Shown piece after piece: positions 62,557 through 64,000 of a DNA stretch of 64,000 nt. The number at the start of each line of letters is the position of its first letter. The first letter of the stretch is position 1. The stretch is from positions 9,799,421-9,863,420 of the forward strand of contig NC_086368.1 of NCBI RefSeq assembly GCF_036324505.1, given 5' to 3'. Source of the DNA: Eleginops maclovinus (taxonomy: Eukaryota > Chordata > Actinopteri > Perciformes > Eleginopidae). The translations under genes and the position numbers were made by a program. The notes below the pieces were generated by a model, which was not told where the DNA came from, ran no database searches, and was given only the letters and a program-made list of their open reading frames with translations.

Positions 62557-64000
62557 CTGTGGATCAGCCATGCAGAACAAAAGGTTATGAAACATTTAGA
62601 GGGTCAAACTAAAATTCAGACACAGGCTTCTGTTTTTATCCTGTTCCCTGTGTTTGTGTTATAAGAGAATTCATGCATGCACACCCTTCCTGCCTCCACC
62701 TGCATGTGCTCTCACGTGCATTATTTGTATCTGGACTGATGTGACAAGTGTCTTCCGTGTAAGCACACAGCCAGCGTATGTTCACATCATTAGGCAGACA
62801 AATTTCACTCCATGGGCCCCCTCACCACGGTAACCTCCGCTCCACCCCCCCTTCTGCACTGACATGGTACATCCTGAAAATGAAATAATGAAAGGTTGCC
62901 CCACATTGCCCACCAGGGGGACGTATTCTGACATATACAAGGATCTCTTTCAAGGAGTTTTTTTTTTCTTTCCAAAGCTTCTGGTTTTGTTTTATTGAGC
63001 ATTAACTCAGAGTCTTTCAGTCGAAGCTGTAAGGTTAACAATACACGGAACTGCAGCCAGAAAGATTTCGCTGCAGGTCAGCGTATTTGGACAAACCTGC
63101 GTGCAATGCAAAGTGCGAAGTCAGTGGGTCATGACCATGTCAAATCAATATTACAGCGCAATTACGACTGTTGTTGTGTTAGCTGTGACAAATCAGTGAA
63201 ACCACCCTGTCTCAGAACAAAATGAGATGGGGTTTTCCACTGCAGTGTGCGAAGGCTAAAAACCCTTGGGAAGAAAGAAATTAAAATTCAATGCATAAAC
63301 TGGAATAGCTGGAGGACGGTGGGCGGTTTCATGGGAACACACGTCAAATAATGTGCTGCTCTCATAAAGACAAGTTGAAGTACTTCAGCACAGTCACATT
63401 AAAACATTTACACAGTTCACACATTCAGAACACATTCGTTATGTCCTTTTTGTAAACAAGTCCAAATCTGCATCCAAACGTGTTACTGTAGCACTTTTGA
63501 TACATTAGGAAGTTTGAAAAGCATAAATCTAAAATACATTACATTTATGGCCTCAGTGAAAAAGCAATAAATAATCTTCCTGGCACTTGTGTATCGTAGT
63601 ATAACCCAATACAGGGTAATCATAGTTATGCATTATTAACAAGCAAGGTCATCTGTGATCTATGAGTCTGTGAGAGCCCAACTAAATGAGATATTGAGTT
63701 AGTTTAAATATTATGTTGATAGAAACAAGTCTGGGCTCAAGGTAGTTTAGAGAAATTATGTAGTGCAACTTGATTTATATGGAAGCAGACAATTCTCAGT
63801 GTTTCTAATGCAGATGAAAATTATTATAAAACTTATCATCGGTGGAAGTGTATGGCAGTGTCCTTGTTCAATAATAGACATATTATAATAAAACACACCT
63901 AACAGTTCATTGTATTGAGCATTTTAAGTGAGATTTGAACACAAAATGATGCGTGACAGACTCAAATAAAATTGTGTACCGTGAATAAGTTACACTGTTT
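62557..64000 (-). other. nav1 intron continuing past the window edge
   Basis: No exon was recognised. ccaccagggggacg at about 62,910-62,925 resembles a CTCF core in the same orientation as the motif at 3.6 kb. Confidence 0.5.

Overview
The window is vertebrate genomic DNA, most likely from a teleost fish. It contains long introns with GT-AG splice sites, a 1.6-kb Tc1-like transposon, smaller MITE- and SINE-like repeats of kinds common in fish, long CA/TG, AT and AAT/ATT microsatellites, and two genes whose exons can be chained by residue match and splice phase. Both genes are on the minus strand, so they are read from high to low coordinates. The pairing fits a segment equivalent to human 1q32, where NAV1 and MYBPH both lie.

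1-5.9 kb: no gene can be supported. There is a possible 30-nt splice-bounded exon of a further minus-strand gene at 90-119, a 16-bp perfect hairpin and a CTCF-like site. 6.0-16.9 kb: mybph (myosin-binding protein H), complete. A TATA box lies just upstream. The first exon encodes a Lys/Ala/Pro/Glu-rich head. An array of small phase-1 exons encoding Ala/Pro/Glu-rich segments follows, then the FnIII-Ig-FnIII-Ig core and a short tail. I reconstruct 20 usable exons (1971 nt, 656 residues) and leave out one 58-nt array unit that would break the frame.

17.4 kb to the right edge: nav1 (neuron navigator 1). 29 coding exons (62,556 down to 20,499) join in one frame and encode the last 1625 residues. 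The N-terminal part lies beyond 64,000. A probable long 3'UTR (about 17.4-20.5 kb) ends only about 0.5 kb upstream of the mybph TATA box. The gene has a 9-nt microexon, a 24-nt microexon, a GC-AG intron, a very distal 28-codon last exon, and a candidate internal promoter with its own coding first exon (48,049-48,131) that splices in phase to the third exon seen here.

The most notable observations are the PEVK-like tandem microexon array of mybph, with live, frame-breaking and decayed units side by side, and the internal nav1 promoter and first exon with an RFX-type X-box upstream. All exon borders were read by eye from splice sites and phase. No alignment or expression data were used.
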